DNA of 64,000 nucleotides from NCBI RefSeq assembly GCF_002288105.1, contig NZ_CP016774.1:124001-188000 (forward strand). Reading direction: 5' to 3'. Below are positions 46,927-56,416 of the stretch, piece by piece (position 1 is the stretch's first letter; each line of letters opens with the position of its first letter). Source of the stretch: Candidatus Planktophila versatilis (lineage in GTDB: Bacteria > Actinomycetota > Actinomycetes > Nanopelagicales > Nanopelagicaceae). The position numbers and the translations under genes are program-made. The notes beneath the pieces are model-generated. The model did not search any database, was not told where the DNA came from, and saw only the letters and a program-made list of their open reading frames with translations.

Positions 46927-47634
46927 TTAGGGCAGTTTCGAGAGTTCTGTAGGGGCAAGAAGGGCGCGTTCGGCCGCCTCATAGCCATCCAGATAGGCAG
47001 TTGCTAGCTCAGAGTCCTCAAAACGGGATAAAACCTTGGTGAATCCTTCGCCGTGGTCGAAGAATTGAAGGTGGATGGCTTCATGGAAGAGCACATAATC
47101 CCGGGCGTATTCTGGAGCGAGCTTCAAACGGTCTGAGATTCTGATGGTGCGATCAACGCTTGTGCATGAGCCCCAACGCTCGCGCATCGGCCTCCATGTA
47201 ACTGAAATGGGGCGGATAGTAATTTCTGGAGCCAACTCAGTGAGTAATTCATCGATGCGCCGCGCCAAATCTGCCTCACCAGGGGTTTGGGACTGTTCTT
47301 GGCTGCGAATCTTGGCAATCATCTCGGGCACGATCACTCGTTCGTCAGCTTTGCTTAAGCGCGCTGGAATAGAGATGACAATTCTTCCACCCTGTCGATA
47401 GGCAGAGATACTTTTCTTTCGCCGAGCAGAGCGAATGACGATGATTTCGCCTTCGCCGAGCCCCGGCAGAGTCTCTTCTTCAAATTCACCCGGAAACCCT
47501 GAAGTTGTCATTGAGGAAATGTAATAGAAAAAGTCTTCAATTGAAGAGGAATCTAGATTTCTTGACAAGAAAATTTTCTTGTGTCTTAGTGATTTACATT
47601 TGATTCCGGTAAAAAAGTCTCGTACTTTGCGCAT
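46927..47634 (-). CDS. YgjP/DUF45-type M48-like metallopeptidase
   Basis: 235 residues from ATG 47634. The DUF45 core is clear: RERWGSC, RISDRLKLAPEYARDYV, HEAIHL (184-189) with the HExxH zinc motif and FDHGEGF after it. ATG 47634 has GAGGA 6 bases upstream; that site lies in one arm of a nested hairpin at 47636-47707. ATG 47511 would remove an unusual 41-residue extension but has no clear binding site, so the start is open. Confidence 0.8.
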   Translation of the reverse strand: MRKVRDFFTGIKCKSLRHKKIFLSRNLDSSSIEDFFYYISSMTTSGFPGEFEEETLPGLGEGEIIVIRSARRKKSISAYRQGGRIVISIPARLSKADERVIVPEMIAKIRSQEQSQTPGEADLARRIDELLTELAPEITIRPISVTWRPMRERWGSCTSVDRTIRISDRLKLAPEYARDYVLFHEAIHLQFFDHGEGFTKVLSRFEDSELATAYLDGYEAAERALLAPTELSKLP

Positions 47635-47635
47635 A

Positions 47636-47707
47636 CGAAGTCCTCGGATAACCGTTTGATATCTGCAAGGGGAAGGCAGATATTAAAATGTGCGCCCGGG
47701 GACTTCG
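47636..47707 (-). promoter_or_regulatory. Nested hairpins before the metallopeptidase gene
   Basis: An outer 8-bp pair (CGAAGTCC 47636-47643 with GGACTTCG 47700-47707) encloses an inner 8-bp hairpin (47659-47666 with 47676-47683, 9-nt loop). On the minus strand the outer stem overlaps the GAGGA ribosome binding site of ATG 47634. It may set translation of that gene or end the upstream transcript. Confidence 0.5.
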
Positions 47708-47725
47708 CTTTTCTTTTAGGGCTAT

Positions 47726-49039
47726 TTAGAGCAGGCCGCTGAGGTCATCTGGAATCTGGGCAGATTTCATGAATTTTTCAGGATCAAGTAACTCCTGGGC
47801 ACTTGGCAAAATGCCACTCCAGATCTGATCGCGAGCTGCAATATCTTTTACTTCACGAATCTTCTGCCAGAAAGCGCTCGCTTCTCGCGCTAGTCGAGGA
47901 GTTACCTGCAATCCAAGAAGTGACGAGAAGAGTTGTTGTGATGGTGCACTCGTTGCGCGTTGGCGCCGGTAGATCTCGCGAAGTTGGGCAAGTGCCGGCA
48001 AACGATCCCCGGCTGCTTGTGTGGTGACTTCATCTGCCCAACCATCGACAAGTGCAAGTACGGTTTCTAGTTTAGAAAGAGCGGCACGTTGTGCTGGTGT
48101 TTCCTCCGGTGTAAAGATCCCTTTATTAAGCGCAATCGAGAATGAATTCTCGCCAGATTCCGGATTCATCTGGGAAGGATCAAAGTTCTGCATTGCATCT
48201 TCGGCTTGACGTTGAATTGCATCCATATCGATATGAATTCCGCGACCATAATCAACAATGGCGCTGCGAATGTAGGCAACGATCCAAGGATTATGTTCAA
48301 ATAATCTTGCTACCGAAGCTTCCCGAAGTGCGTGAAAGATATAGACCTCACTCTTTGGGATCTCAAGATCGGTGCTCCACTTTTCAATGTTTTCTGGGAT
48401 CAATACTGGGTGGGCTGGGGTAAGCAATGGCAGCCCTACATCGTGCACACCTGTGGCCGAGGCTGAAATAGAGCCAATGGCTTGGCCCAACTGAGTGGCA
48501 ATCATGGAACCGATAAACGTGCGCAAGAGACCAGTGATGGCGCCCATGGAGTTGGCCATCTCTTCTGAGCTTCCTGATGCTTCATCTAGTAGCCCTGAGA
48601 TTGCAGTGGAGAGTCCAGTAGCAAGTGGCTCCATTGTCTGGTGCCAGCCATCGAGTGTGAGATCCACCCAATCGAGTCGGCTCACGGCGCGTGGGGAAGA
48701 AGAGGATTGCGTTGCTGGAAAGTGTGTTGCTTCATTGAGCCAGAGATCAGAAATTTCAAAAGCGCTAGCAACCACACTGACATCTTTAGTGCCGATTGGT
48801 TCTGACCCTTGCACTTGCACAAATTTCTTTGCCGTGTCTCGCACGACGTTCTTGGGAAGTGCATCTGTGCTACCACCAGCAAAGGCGGCAAAAGGATTGA
48901 TAAAACCTGCTGGGTTTATTCCCATCTGTTCAAATTGTTTCTGAATTTGTTCCTGCATTTGGCGCATCATCGCGGAAAAATCTTCCGGCTTCTTACCTTC
49001 TTCATCTCCATCATCTGGAGTAAATCCAAAAGGTGACAT
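47726..49039 (-). CDS. DUF2342 zincin-like protein (Rv3195-like)
   Basis: 437 residues of the family often named zinc-dependent metalloprotease (DUF2342, coenzyme F420 biosynthesis-associated in some annotations). The acidic, glutamine-rich N-terminus and a hydrophobic central segment (LLRTFIGSMIATQLGQAIG) precede the conserved HALREASVARLFEHNPWI. A standard HExxH is not present there, so protease activity is not shown by sequence. Context (PDZ-type Lon-like gene, UPF0182) is the same as in mycobacteria. Confidence 0.82.
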   Translation of the reverse strand: MSPFGFTPDDGDEEGKKPEDFSAMMRQMQEQIQKQFEQMGINPAGFINPFAAFAGGSTDALPKNVVRDTAKKFVQVQGSEPIGTKDVSVVASAFEISDLWLNEATHFPATQSSSSPRAVSRLDWVDLTLDGWHQTMEPLATGLSTAISGLLDEASGSSEEMANSMGAITGLLRTFIGSMIATQLGQAIGSISASATGVHDVGLPLLTPAHPVLIPENIEKWSTDLEIPKSEVYIFHALREASVARLFEHNPWIVAYIRSAIVDYGRGIHIDMDAIQRQAEDAMQNFDPSQMNPESGENSFSIALNKGIFTPEETPAQRAALSKLETVLALVDGWADEVTTQAAGDRLPALAQLREIYRRQRATSAPSQQLFSSLLGLQVTPRLAREASAFWQKIREVKDIAARDQIWSGILPSAQELLDPEKFMKSAQIPDDLSGLL

Positions 49040-49193
49040 GTGTAACCCTCTTTTCTCTTTCCGCGCCGCGCTGTCTTCTGGTTCGAGTCTATTCAGATGT
49101 ATCGAAATGAGCAGTCTGAATATCTAATACATCTAGATTTACTGCAACCATGAGAGTCAGCACTTTCTTCCCAGAAAGGGTAGGCTCTTTTCT

Positions 49194-49472
49194 ATGGATC
49201 TCCTCGGCAATAGCTCTGCAATAGTCGCGGGCAGTAGCACTTTTGCCGCCTTGATTTGGTGGGTAGTACCGATAAGCGCTCTCATCGGCGGAATTGGCTA
49301 CGTCCTGTGGATCTCAAAATTTAAAGGAAAATTCGAATCCGAAACAACGCGATCAGTAGGAAACTTTCAGCGTTTTCAAGACTCTTTTCGCACCGAAACT
49401 CAAGCACCGGTAACCCAGGTGCCTCAAGTCCAGGTGCCAGAGGAACAAGTCCCAGAACATCGAGATAACTAG
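49194..49472 (+). CDS. Hypothetical single-TM membrane protein
   Basis: 92 residues: one or two hydrophobic segments near 17-44 (LIWWVVPISALIGGIGYVLW), then a charged helix and a proline/valine/glutamine-rich tail with short VPQVQVPEEQVP repeats. It precedes the Lon-like protease gene by ten bases and may be coexpressed. No family recognised. Confidence 0.65.
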   Translation: MDLLGNSSAIVAGSSTFAALIWWVVPISALIGGIGYVLWISKFKGKFESETTRSVGNFQRFQDSFRTETQAPVTQVPQVQVPEEQVPEHRDN

Positions 49473-49482
49473 CACGTAATTT

Positions 49483-50325
49483 ATGCACATTCCTCGAATT
49501 CCACTTCTTCGAGTGCCGCGCGCGCTTGCTAGAACAGGTTATAGACGGACTTCTAGGATCACCAGAATTCTTATCTCTCTTTTTCTTATCGCGCCCCTCG
49601 TTCTTCCTGTTAATTTCGTGTTGATTAATCCTGGCGAAGGAAATCCACTCTTTCCAAAGATGCTCAAAGTTAATTCAGTAAAAACTTATCCCGTCGATGG
49701 TCAGATGTTTCTCCTATCTATCTGGGTCACTAACCCCCAAACGCTGGTGCTGGGATTTCAAGTTCTTCACTGTTGGATTAAGCCGACATGTGTAGTCACC
49801 CCACGTTCGGTTATCTACCCCAAAGTAACTGATGACAAGGCTGAATTAGCCGAAGGTGCGAAAGAGATGAAGCAATCGCAAAATTCAGCGATTGTGGCAA
49901 CGAAGAAACTCTTTGCAAAAAAGTATCCAGAGCTCAACCTTGCTGAGCTTACCGATGCATCCCTGAAAGTATCCTTGAAAAATACTGGTGGTCCAAGTGG
50001 AGGGCTGATTTTTTCACTTGGTCTAGTAGAACTACTAGCACCTGAGAATCTTTTGCAAGGAAGAAAGATTGCAGCCACCGGAACAATCTCAAAGTCAGGT
50101 GCGGTGGGGGCAATTGGTGGCGTTCAAGAGAAGATTGTGGCGGCGCGCGCAGCTGGCGTAGAGCTACTTTTCATCTCCCGGAAAAACTGCGATGAGATCT
50201 CGGGTGAGGTAGATGGATTGAAAGTGATTGCCGTCTCAACGCTAGAAGAGGCCTATCTGGCGCTTAAAGGTGGGGGAAATTCCGATTTTCGAGGGGTCCA
50301 GGGGTGCACTAATCTATCGGCATGA
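49483..50325 (+). CDS. Lon-like (S16) membrane protease, PDZ domain missing
   Basis: 280 residues. Membrane anchor (ISLFLIAPLVLPVNFVLI), N-terminal extracytoplasmic region, then a Lon-type domain with GGPSGGLIFSLG carrying the catalytic Ser and GTISKSGAVGAIGGVQEKIVA carrying the Lys. The usual YlbL/Rv3194c protein is about 340 residues with a PDZ domain between these parts; here EMKQSQNSAIVATKKL runs directly into the protease domain, so the PDZ domain is absent. The end overlaps the next gene by four bases. Confidence 0.82.
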   Translation: MHIPRIPLLRVPRALARTGYRRTSRITRILISLFLIAPLVLPVNFVLINPGEGNPLFPKMLKVNSVKTYPVDGQMFLLSIWVTNPQTLVLGFQVLHCWIKPTCVVTPRSVIYPKVTDDKAELAEGAKEMKQSQNSAIVATKKLFAKKYPELNLAELTDASLKVSLKNTGGPSGGLIFSLGLVELLAPENLLQGRKIAATGTISKSGAVGAIGGVQEKIVAARAAGVELLFISRKNCDEISGEVDGLKVIAVSTLEEAYLALKGGGNSDFRGVQGCTNLSA

Positions 50326-53126
50326 ATAGAAATCGTAGCCCGCTCGTCATTACTGCTGGAATATTGGTTGCACTAGCAGCTGCAACTCTTTACTTCAGCA
50401 GCTTCTATATCGACTGGCTCTGGTTTAAATCTGTAGATTTCACATCCGTCTGGACAACAGTTCTTGTCACAAAGATTCAGCTCTTTTTTCTGATCGGGTT
50501 AATTACCTCCTTCGTAATCTCACTCAATATCTTTATTGCATATAGAACTCGTCCGCTCTATGTCCCAGCAAGTATTGAAGTCAACGGCCTTGAGCGTTTA
50601 CGCGCACAGATTGAACCGATTCGGCTCTTAGTCTTTGCCGGAATCTGTCTGGTCCTTATTTATTTTGCTGGATCTTCCGGAATGGCGTTCTGGCGCCAGT
50701 GGTTACTCTTTAGAAACTCAACTGAATTTGGCGTTAAGGATCCTCAGTTCAATCTTGATATCTCCTTCTTTGCTTTTAAACTCCCAATTTTCCAGGCCCT
50801 GATTGGTTGGGGAATTTCAACCCTTATCTTGGCAGCACTTGCGAGTGCATTCGTTCATTACATGTATGGCGGAATTCGTACAGCTGTGCAAACTGATCGA
50901 ACAACGGTTGCAGCCAGAGTTCAGATTTCGATCTTGCTCGGACTCATTGTTCTACTCAAAGCTGTTGCTTACTGGTTTGATCGCTTTGCCCTCGCACTTA
51001 AAGAGAGCACACTCATCACCGGACTTAAGTTCGCAGATGTCAATGCTTTGCTACCCGCGAAAGCAATCCTGTCCGCTATCGCTGTGGTTTGCTCACTCCT
51101 CTTCTTTGCAAATATCGTTCGTCGCTCATGGCTATTGCCAGCAGCAGGCACAGCCTTACTTGTTATCTCTTCAGTTCTCATCGCTGGTCTGTATCCAGCG
51201 GCGATTCAGCAATTCCAAGTAAAGCCATCTGAATCATCTAAGGAAGCTCCCTATATTGAGCGCAATATTGAAGCTACCCGCGCCGCTTATGATCTAGACG
51301 GAGTTGAGATTCAGGATTACAACGCAACGCTATCTACCAGCGCCGGGCAACTTGCCAAGGATGCGGCGACAATTGCCAACATCCGATTGATGGATCCCAA
51401 TGTAATTTCTGCAACCTTCCGCCAGCTTCAGCAGATTAAGCCTTATTACACATTCCCACAGTCACTAGATATTGATCGTTACACAATCGATGGAGTTTCT
51501 CGTGATGCTGTTGTAGCTGTTCGCGAACTTAATATCGAAGGTAACCCAAGTCGAAATTGGATTAATGATCACTTGGTATATACACACGGCTTCGGTTATG
51601 TCGCAGCCTATGCAAATACTGTAGATGCAGATGGAAAGCCAAGTTTTGCAGTCGGCGATCTTCCGCCAACTAAAGGCTTAGGCGAGTTCCAGCCCCGTAT
51701 CTACTTTGGTGAGAATGTTCCTGACTACTCAATTATTGGTGGAAAGAAGACTGAATCTCCAGTTGAATTCGACTATCCAGATGATAGTTCTGCAAATGGT
51801 CAGAAGAATTACACATACACAGGAACCGGTGGTGTTGCCGTTGGTAGCACCATTAATAAGTTGCTCTTTGCAATTAAGTATCAAGAGCAACGCATCTTGC
51901 TTTCTAACCTCATTAATGCTGATTCCAAGATTCTCTACAACCGTTCACCTCGTGAGCGCGTAGCGAAGGTTGCTCCATGGCTTACTCTCGATGGAGATCC
52001 ATATCCATCCATTGTCGATGGCAAAGTTATGTGGATTATCGATGGTTACACAACAAGTGCTGGCTATCCATATGCTCAAACCACATCACTTTCCACAGCA
52101 ACTGCTGATGCGCTGACAGCGAATTCAACTTCAATTACAGCTCAGACAAATACGAAGGTGAACTACATTCGAAACTCTGTCAAAGCAACTGTCGATGCCT
52201 ACAACGGAAGCGTCACGCTCTATGAGTGGGATGAGAAAGACCCTGTCCTTAAGACCTGGATGAAGGCATTTCCAAATACAGTAAAGGCAAAGAGCACCAT
52301 GTCTAAGGGGCTACTGGAGCATGTTCGCTACCCAGAAGATATGTTCCGTGTTCAACGCGACATCCTAAGTTCGTATCATGTGAATAACGCAGCTGCCTTC
52401 TACGGTGGACAAGATTTCTGGCGTGTGCCGCGCGATCCCTCTACTTTTGGAGCAAATGCTGGTGCGCAGCCGCCGTACTACATGACTGTGCAGATGCCAG
52501 GTTCAAAGACACCGGCGTACTCGCTAACAACTCCATTTGTGCCACGAGGTGGACGTGAAAACCTTTCTGCATTTGCTGCCGTGAATTCAACAGCGGGTCC
52601 GGATTATGGAAAAATTACTGTCCTGCAATTACCGCGCAGTACAGCGATCGCAGGACCATCTCAAGTTGCATCGAACTTCGAAGCCAAGCCAGAAGTTGCA
52701 AATGCACTCTCGCTTCTGCGACAAGGTGGATCTGATGTTGTGCTTGGTAATTTGCTCACACTTCCAGTTGGAAATGGCCTGCTCTACGTGCAACCGGTCT
52801 ATGTGTTAGCGACTGCTAACTCGGCTGCCTACCCACTACTTCAGAAAGTGTTGGTCTCATTTGGAGATGTGATTGGTTTTGATAGTTCGCTCAAGGGTGC
52901 ACTGGATCAAGTATTCGGTGGCAACTCTGGTACGACTTCATCAACAGCAAATCCAACAACGAGCAATAGTTCTGCTGATCTTGCAAGTGCGCTACAAAGT
53001 GCTAAGCAAGCAATTGCAGATGGACAAGCCGCACTTGCTAAGGGCGACTTCTCAGCTTATGGTCGCGCACAAGATCGACTCAAGTCAGCTATCGCTGCTG
53101 CTCTCGCTGCACAATCGCGCAAGTAG
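50322..53126 (+). CDS. UPF0182 family membrane protein (Rv3193c-like)
   Basis: 934 residues. About seven membrane segments in the first 300 residues (including FYIDWLWFKS), then a large extracytoplasmic domain (about 310-880) with HGFGYVAAYAN and RVPRDPS, and a low-complexity tail rich in Ser/Thr/Ala ending in an Ala/Lys-rich helix. Family of unknown function, always next to the Lon-like protease in actinobacteria. Start ATG lies within the previous gene. Confidence 0.92.
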   Translation: MNRNRSPLVITAGILVALAAATLYFSSFYIDWLWFKSVDFTSVWTTVLVTKIQLFFLIGLITSFVISLNIFIAYRTRPLYVPASIEVNGLERLRAQIEPIRLLVFAGICLVLIYFAGSSGMAFWRQWLLFRNSTEFGVKDPQFNLDISFFAFKLPIFQALIGWGISTLILAALASAFVHYMYGGIRTAVQTDRTTVAARVQISILLGLIVLLKAVAYWFDRFALALKESTLITGLKFADVNALLPAKAILSAIAVVCSLLFFANIVRRSWLLPAAGTALLVISSVLIAGLYPAAIQQFQVKPSESSKEAPYIERNIEATRAAYDLDGVEIQDYNATLSTSAGQLAKDAATIANIRLMDPNVISATFRQLQQIKPYYTFPQSLDIDRYTIDGVSRDAVVAVRELNIEGNPSRNWINDHLVYTHGFGYVAAYANTVDADGKPSFAVGDLPPTKGLGEFQPRIYFGENVPDYSIIGGKKTESPVEFDYPDDSSANGQKNYTYTGTGGVAVGSTINKLLFAIKYQEQRILLSNLINADSKILYNRSPRERVAKVAPWLTLDGDPYPSIVDGKVMWIIDGYTTSAGYPYAQTTSLSTATADALTANSTSITAQTNTKVNYIRNSVKATVDAYNGSVTLYEWDEKDPVLKTWMKAFPNTVKAKSTMSKGLLEHVRYPEDMFRVQRDILSSYHVNNAAAFYGGQDFWRVPRDPSTFGANAGAQPPYYMTVQMPGSKTPAYSLTTPFVPRGGRENLSAFAAVNSTAGPDYGKITVLQLPRSTAIAGPSQVASNFEAKPEVANALSLLRQGGSDVVLGNLLTLPVGNGLLYVQPVYVLATANSAAYPLLQKVLVSFGDVIGFDSSLKGALDQVFGGNSGTTSSTANPTTSNSSADLASALQSAKQAIADGQAALAKGDFSAYGRAQDRLKSAIAAALAAQSRK

Positions 53127-53141
53127 TCAATTACACCTACG

Positions 53142-53164
53142 CACATCACCGATTTGGTGATGTG
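53142..53164 (+). terminator. Hairpin after the UPF0182 gene
   Basis: A 9-bp perfect stem (CACATCACC/GGTGATGTG) with a 5-nt loop, 15 bases after the stop. Only a short TTGT follows, so termination efficiency is uncertain. Confidence 0.55.
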
Positions 53165-53194
53165 TTGTAGTTGCGCTTATGATTGCGCTTCCGA

Positions 53195-53271
<77 letters not shown>

Positions 53272-53296
53272 ATGAAGTGACTGAGTTTTGTGCTTG

Positions 53297-55588
53297 TTAT
53301 CTAATTCTCAGTGAGTGCGTAACGACAAATAGGCTGCTGATAGCCATGGCAGCTGCTGCATACATAGGTGAAGCAAAACCAACTGCGGCAATTGGAATCC
53401 CAATCACGTTATAGGCAAATGCCCAGGTGAGGTTTCCTTTGATGGTTGAAAGTGTGCGCTTTGATAAATCAAGGGCATCAATGACACCCATCAGTGCTGG
53501 TCGCATCACCGTAATGTCAGCGGTGGAAATTGCAACGTCGGTTCCGGTACCCATGGCAATACTGAGATCAGCAGCAGCCAAAGCTGCGGCATCGTTAACG
53601 CCATCACCAATCATCAACACTCGGTGACCAGCGCTTTGTAGTGATGAAACCTTTGCCAACTTATCTTCCGGCAGCACCTGGGCGAGCACTCGATCAGTAC
53701 TAATTCCCACTTGCTGGGCAACCGATGCTGCACTTTCAGCGTTATCTCCTGTGAGTAACCACGTTGTAATTCCACGCGATTCAAGTGCTGCAATAGTTGT
53801 GGCCGAATCGCGCTTAATCTGATCTCCTGATGCAAAGACAGCAAGTGCAACGCCATCCCATGCAAGTACTGAGACTGCCTGCGAATTACTCTCAGCACGC
53901 GATATTGCCTCAGAAATCTGGCTATCAAATTCAACACAGCTATGTGCAATTGAAGCTGGCGAACCAATCAGTACAACTGGTGACTTCGGACCAACATTAA
54001 CGCGAGCAGCAACACCGGCTCCAGGTGTTTGGGTAAATTCGGTAACGGGTAACTGTGTTGCATGATGTGCAAGTGCGTAAGCGGTGATTGCTTGCGCAGT
54101 GGGATGATCGCTCTGGCTTTCCAGGGTTAAGGCAGTTGAGAGAATTTTGCCTTCAGTTAATAAGCCGGCAAACTCACTTCCCAGAACTTTCTGTGCTGAT
54201 ACTGGAATAACTACCTCGCGAATATGCATGGAACCATCGGTGAGAGTTCCAGTCTTATCTAGCACTGCCACATCAATGCTTTGAGATATCTCAAGTGCTT
54301 GTGGGTTGCGAATAACGATGCCTCGCAGCGCTCCGCGGCCCGATGCCACTAAGAGGGCAACAGGAGTGGCTAATCCGAGTGCGCATGGGCAAGCAATCAC
54401 CAGGACCGTGATTGCCGTGGATATTGAGAACGAGAGGGATTTGTCTGCGATGAAATACCAATATCCAAATGTTGCTAGTGAAAGGGCGGTAACGACCGGA
54501 ACGAAGATTGATGCAATCTTATCTGCGAGTTTTTGAATTGGCGCTTTACTTCCTTGCGCAGTGACAACCATTGCAGTGATGCGTGCTAATTCGGTATCGC
54601 TACCAATGCGGGTAGCGCGAACGATAATTCGTCCGTTGTTATTCATCGCAGAACCAATGACGCGAGATCCTGGTGAAACTTCAACTGGGGCAGATTCGCC
54701 AGTAATGAGTGAATTATCAACCGAACTTTGTCCTGAAATGATTATTCCATCTGTTGCGATACGCCCACCTGGCTTGACCACAAATTCATCGCCTATGACC
54801 AGATGAGATATCGGAATGAGAACTTCAACTCCAGCGCGTACAACAGAAACTTCTTTCGCACTGAGTGCCAAGAGGGAAGAGAGGGCGCTGCTGGCGTTGC
54901 GCTTAGCGCGTGATTCAAGATAACGCCCGAGAATGACAAAGAAGAGAACGCCGGCAGCAACTTCGGTATAGACATCGCCCTCATTCGTATACGTTGCATA
55001 GATTGACCACGCATATGCACTCATTGATCCAAGTGAAATCAAAGTATCCATCGTGGGATGAATGATGTTGCGAATAGCTGCTCTATGAATAGGCCAGGCA
55101 ACAAAGACAATGAGCGGGGTAGTAATAGCAAGAACTAGCCAAGATACGAAGAGATGATCGGCGTGTGGAGGTTGCGCAATCCCGTAATCTTCAAAAAGTG
55201 AAATAAGCCAATCATTGATCGGTTGGTGCCAGCTCATCACCATCGAAATTGCTACCGCAGGAATAGCCAATAGTGTTGCGAAGAAGAGAGCTCGGGCGGC
55301 GCCTTTGCGATGTAGAGCAGGGTCAGAGTTATCTGTGAGCAGAGTTGCCGAATAACCAGCAGATTTCACTTGTCTGATGATTTCATCCGGTGATAAATCA
55401 GATGGTCCAAGAACGTGCACTGTCTCTGAAGCGAAATTAACGGAGGCAGATACTCCAGGCAGCTCATTGAGTTTGCTCTCAATGGTGTTGACACATGAAG
55501 AACACGTCATCCCACTGATAGCGAAAGTTTGCGCTACCAGAGCGTTCTTCTGGAGCGAGCTATCTGAATCTGACATTTTCTGGCTCAT
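53297..55588 (-). CDS. copA: Copper-type heavy-metal P1B ATPase
   Basis: 763 residues. N-terminal metal-binding domain with GMTCSSCV, eight membrane segments, CPCALG in the sixth, phosphorylation site DKTGTLTDG, TGES and GDGVNDAAAL. The CPC motif with a single MxCxxC domain suggests Cu(I) export. No CsoR repressor or copper chaperone gene is adjacent. It is 12 bases downstream of hisN. Confidence 0.93.
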   Translation of the reverse strand: MSQKMSDSDSSLQKNALVAQTFAISGMTCSSCVNTIESKLNELPGVSASVNFASETVHVLGPSDLSPDEIIRQVKSAGYSATLLTDNSDPALHRKGAARALFFATLLAIPAVAISMVMSWHQPINDWLISLFEDYGIAQPPHADHLFVSWLVLAITTPLIVFVAWPIHRAAIRNIIHPTMDTLISLGSMSAYAWSIYATYTNEGDVYTEVAAGVLFFVILGRYLESRAKRNASSALSSLLALSAKEVSVVRAGVEVLIPISHLVIGDEFVVKPGGRIATDGIIISGQSSVDNSLITGESAPVEVSPGSRVIGSAMNNNGRIIVRATRIGSDTELARITAMVVTAQGSKAPIQKLADKIASIFVPVVTALSLATFGYWYFIADKSLSFSISTAITVLVIACPCALGLATPVALLVASGRGALRGIVIRNPQALEISQSIDVAVLDKTGTLTDGSMHIREVVIPVSAQKVLGSEFAGLLTEGKILSTALTLESQSDHPTAQAITAYALAHHATQLPVTEFTQTPGAGVAARVNVGPKSPVVLIGSPASIAHSCVEFDSQISEAISRAESNSQAVSVLAWDGVALAVFASGDQIKRDSATTIAALESRGITTWLLTGDNAESAASVAQQVGISTDRVLAQVLPEDKLAKVSSLQSAGHRVLMIGDGVNDAAALAAADLSIAMGTGTDVAISTADITVMRPALMGVIDALDLSKRTLSTIKGNLTWAFAYNVIGIPIAAVGFASPMYAAAAMAISSLFVVTHSLRIR

Positions 55589-55600
55589 CTTGCTACTACC

Positions 55601-56407
55601 TTATGCGTTCTTCAGGCGAAGAGATTGAACTGCATAGTCGTGTAGGGCTGAATTTGTGGAAAGCCCATTACCACCGTGAGAACCATTTTTTCCATCGAGA
55701 TTGCTAAATTGCCCACCAGCTTCACGAACAATAATGTCGAGTGCTGCCATATCCCATAGCGCTAGTGATGGCTCAGCAGCAATATCTACTGCACCTTCTG
55801 CCACCAACATATGCGACCAGAAATCACCATGGGCTCTGGTGCGCCAAGCACTTTGTAGTAAGTGTTGGAAATTCTCTAACCGATTTCCCCACCCGATTAA
55901 GTCTGAGTAGGAAATTGAGGCATCTTCAATCTTTGCAACTTTTGAAACCGAGATTTTTTTTGGCGTTTGGCCATTAACAATGACGAAGGCTCCACCGCCG
56001 ACAGTTGCATACCAACGGCGAAAGAGTGCAGGTGCACTGACTACTCCTGCTACGACGACTTCACTTCCATCTTCCTGTTTTTCCATCAATGCGATGAGTG
56101 TTGCCCATGTGGGCACACCACGCATGAAATTCTTTGTGCCATCGATGGGATCAATAACCCAGTAACGATCTCTTTCTAACCCTTGGGTTCCAAACTCTTC
56201 ACCGACAATTCCATCATCCGGCCGATCTCTATCAAGCATCGCGCGAATTGCAGATTCTGCAGATTTATCGGCATCGGTGACCGGAGTGTTATCCGGTTTA
56301 GTTGTAATTGTTAAATCAAGTGCTTGATATCGAGCCAGTGTGATGGCATCTGCAGCATCTGCTAAACGGTGTGCAAGTGCTAAATCTTCACCGTAATGAG
56401 TGCTCAT
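55601..56407 (-). CDS. hisN: Inositol-phosphatase family protein, probable histidinol-phosphatase
   Basis: 268 residues. IMPase motifs PDNTPVTDADKSAE, GEEFG, DPIDGTKNFMRGVP (metal-binding Asp residues) and LWDMAALDIIVREAGG. The RGVPTW version of the segment after DGT is that of actinobacterial HisN histidinol-phosphatases, and the neighbours aroA and rsgA support it. An inositol-phosphatase role remains possible. Confidence 0.82.
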   Translation of the reverse strand: MSTHYGEDLALAHRLADAADAITLARYQALDLTITTKPDNTPVTDADKSAESAIRAMLDRDRPDDGIVGEEFGTQGLERDRYWVIDPIDGTKNFMRGVPTWATLIALMEKQEDGSEVVVAGVVSAPALFRRWYATVGGGAFVIVNGQTPKKISVSKVAKIEDASISYSDLIGWGNRLENFQHLLQSAWRTRAHGDFWSHMLVAEGAVDIAAEPSLALWDMAALDIIVREAGGQFSNLDGKNGSHGGNGLSTNSALHDYAVQSLRLKNA

Positions 56408-56416
56408 ATGCCCAGT

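Noticed and set aside
48280-48340. DUF2342 protein as a classical HExxH protease
   Set aside because: The conserved segment reads HALREA...RLF, without HExxH, so only the family name is given.
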